Shown in pieces: positions 6,331 through 6,437 of a DNA stretch of 6,437 nt (position 1 is its first letter; each line of letters opens with the position of its first letter). The DNA is from an uncultured Collinsella sp. (GTDB taxonomy: Bacteria > Actinomycetota > Coriobacteriia > Coriobacteriales > Coriobacteriaceae): the NCBI GenBank assembly GCA_958407555.1, contig CATYJC010000099.1, forward strand, positions 1-6,437, written 5' to 3'. The translations under genes were made by a program, and so were the position numbers. The notes below the pieces were generated by a model. That model had not been told where the DNA came from. It saw nothing but the letters and a program-made list of their open reading frames with translations, and did not search any database.

Positions 6331-6337
6331 GGGGGAG
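6331..6337 (+). promoter_or_regulatory. Ribosome binding site of the right-edge gene
   Basis: GGGGGAG lies 4 bases before ATG 6342 and supports a real start there. Confidence 0.55.
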
Positions 6338-6341
6338 TGGA

Positions 6342-6437
6342 ATGGAGCAGGAGCGCGCAGCGCAGCGTGCACGCAAAAAGGCTTCGGTACCGATGACGGC
6401 GGCGTCCGATTTTGTCGTGCCCGAGGGAACTGACGAG
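6342..6437 (+). CDS. Unrecognised protein, N-terminal fragment (runs off the window)
   Basis: An open frame of 32 codons from ATG 6342 continues past the right edge. It has a good ribosome binding site, a candidate promoter upstream, and the C/G-ending codons of the neighbours. The visible part starts MEQERAAQRARKKAS, is basic and polar, and shows no signal peptide, membrane segment or recognisable motif. No function can be given. It has its own promoter and a 125-nt gap before it, so it is probably not part of the peptidase/NTPase operon. Confidence 0.6.
   Translation, partial: MEQERAAQRARKKASVPMTAASDFVVPEGTDE

Noticed and set aside
1..6437. CRISPR array, tRNA, rRNA, insertion sequence or attachment site
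   Set aside because: No regularly spaced repeats, RNA gene signatures, transposase-like frames or terminal repeats were seen.

Overview
The window is high-GC DNA with every supported gene on the + strand, tightly packed, and with strong Shine-Dalgarno sites. Codon use favours C/G in third positions, there is a GTG start, and two genes encode SipW/Sec11-type signal peptidases next to a SipW-dependent-looking secreted protein. I read this as a gut-type actinobacterium of the class Coriobacteriia, Collinsella or a relative. That placement is inference from style, not from a marker gene.

Layout. (1) At the left edge is the 3' part of a gene for a secreted TasA/camelysin-like beta-sandwich protein; its signal peptide lies mostly outside the window. 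(2) After a 60-nt gap with a small GC hairpin comes a type I signal peptidase of the His-dependent (ER/archaeal/SipW) class with a cytoplasmic charged tail. (3) Overlapping it by 8 nt is a membrane-anchored McrB-like AAA+ NTPase. (4) After a 99-nt gap with a long imperfect inverted repeat comes a 748-aa protein with a DUF2357 (McrC N-terminal-like) domain, in which the usual C-terminal nuclease is replaced by about 350 residues of Ala/Glu-rich coiled coil. (5) Overlapping its stop by one base is a second signal peptidase of the same class, also with a cytoplasmic helical tail. (6) A 125-nt gap with a probable extended -10 promoter leads to the first 32 codons of an unrecognised gene that runs off the right edge.

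How the genes may work together. The order secreted substrate, signal peptidase, McrB-like NTPase, DUF2357-coiled-coil protein, signal peptidase, with overlapping coding ends, looks like one operon. A McrBC-type pair normally suggests restriction. Here the NTPase carries two membrane segments, the partner shows no nuclease, and both flanking genes are processing peptidases for exported proteins. My main inference is that a McrB/DUF2357 NTPase module has been adapted to work at the membrane with SipW-type signal peptidases, in export, processing or assembly of a TasA-like surface or matrix protein. The alternative is a membrane-linked defence system embedded in a secretion locus. Sequence alone cannot separate the two.
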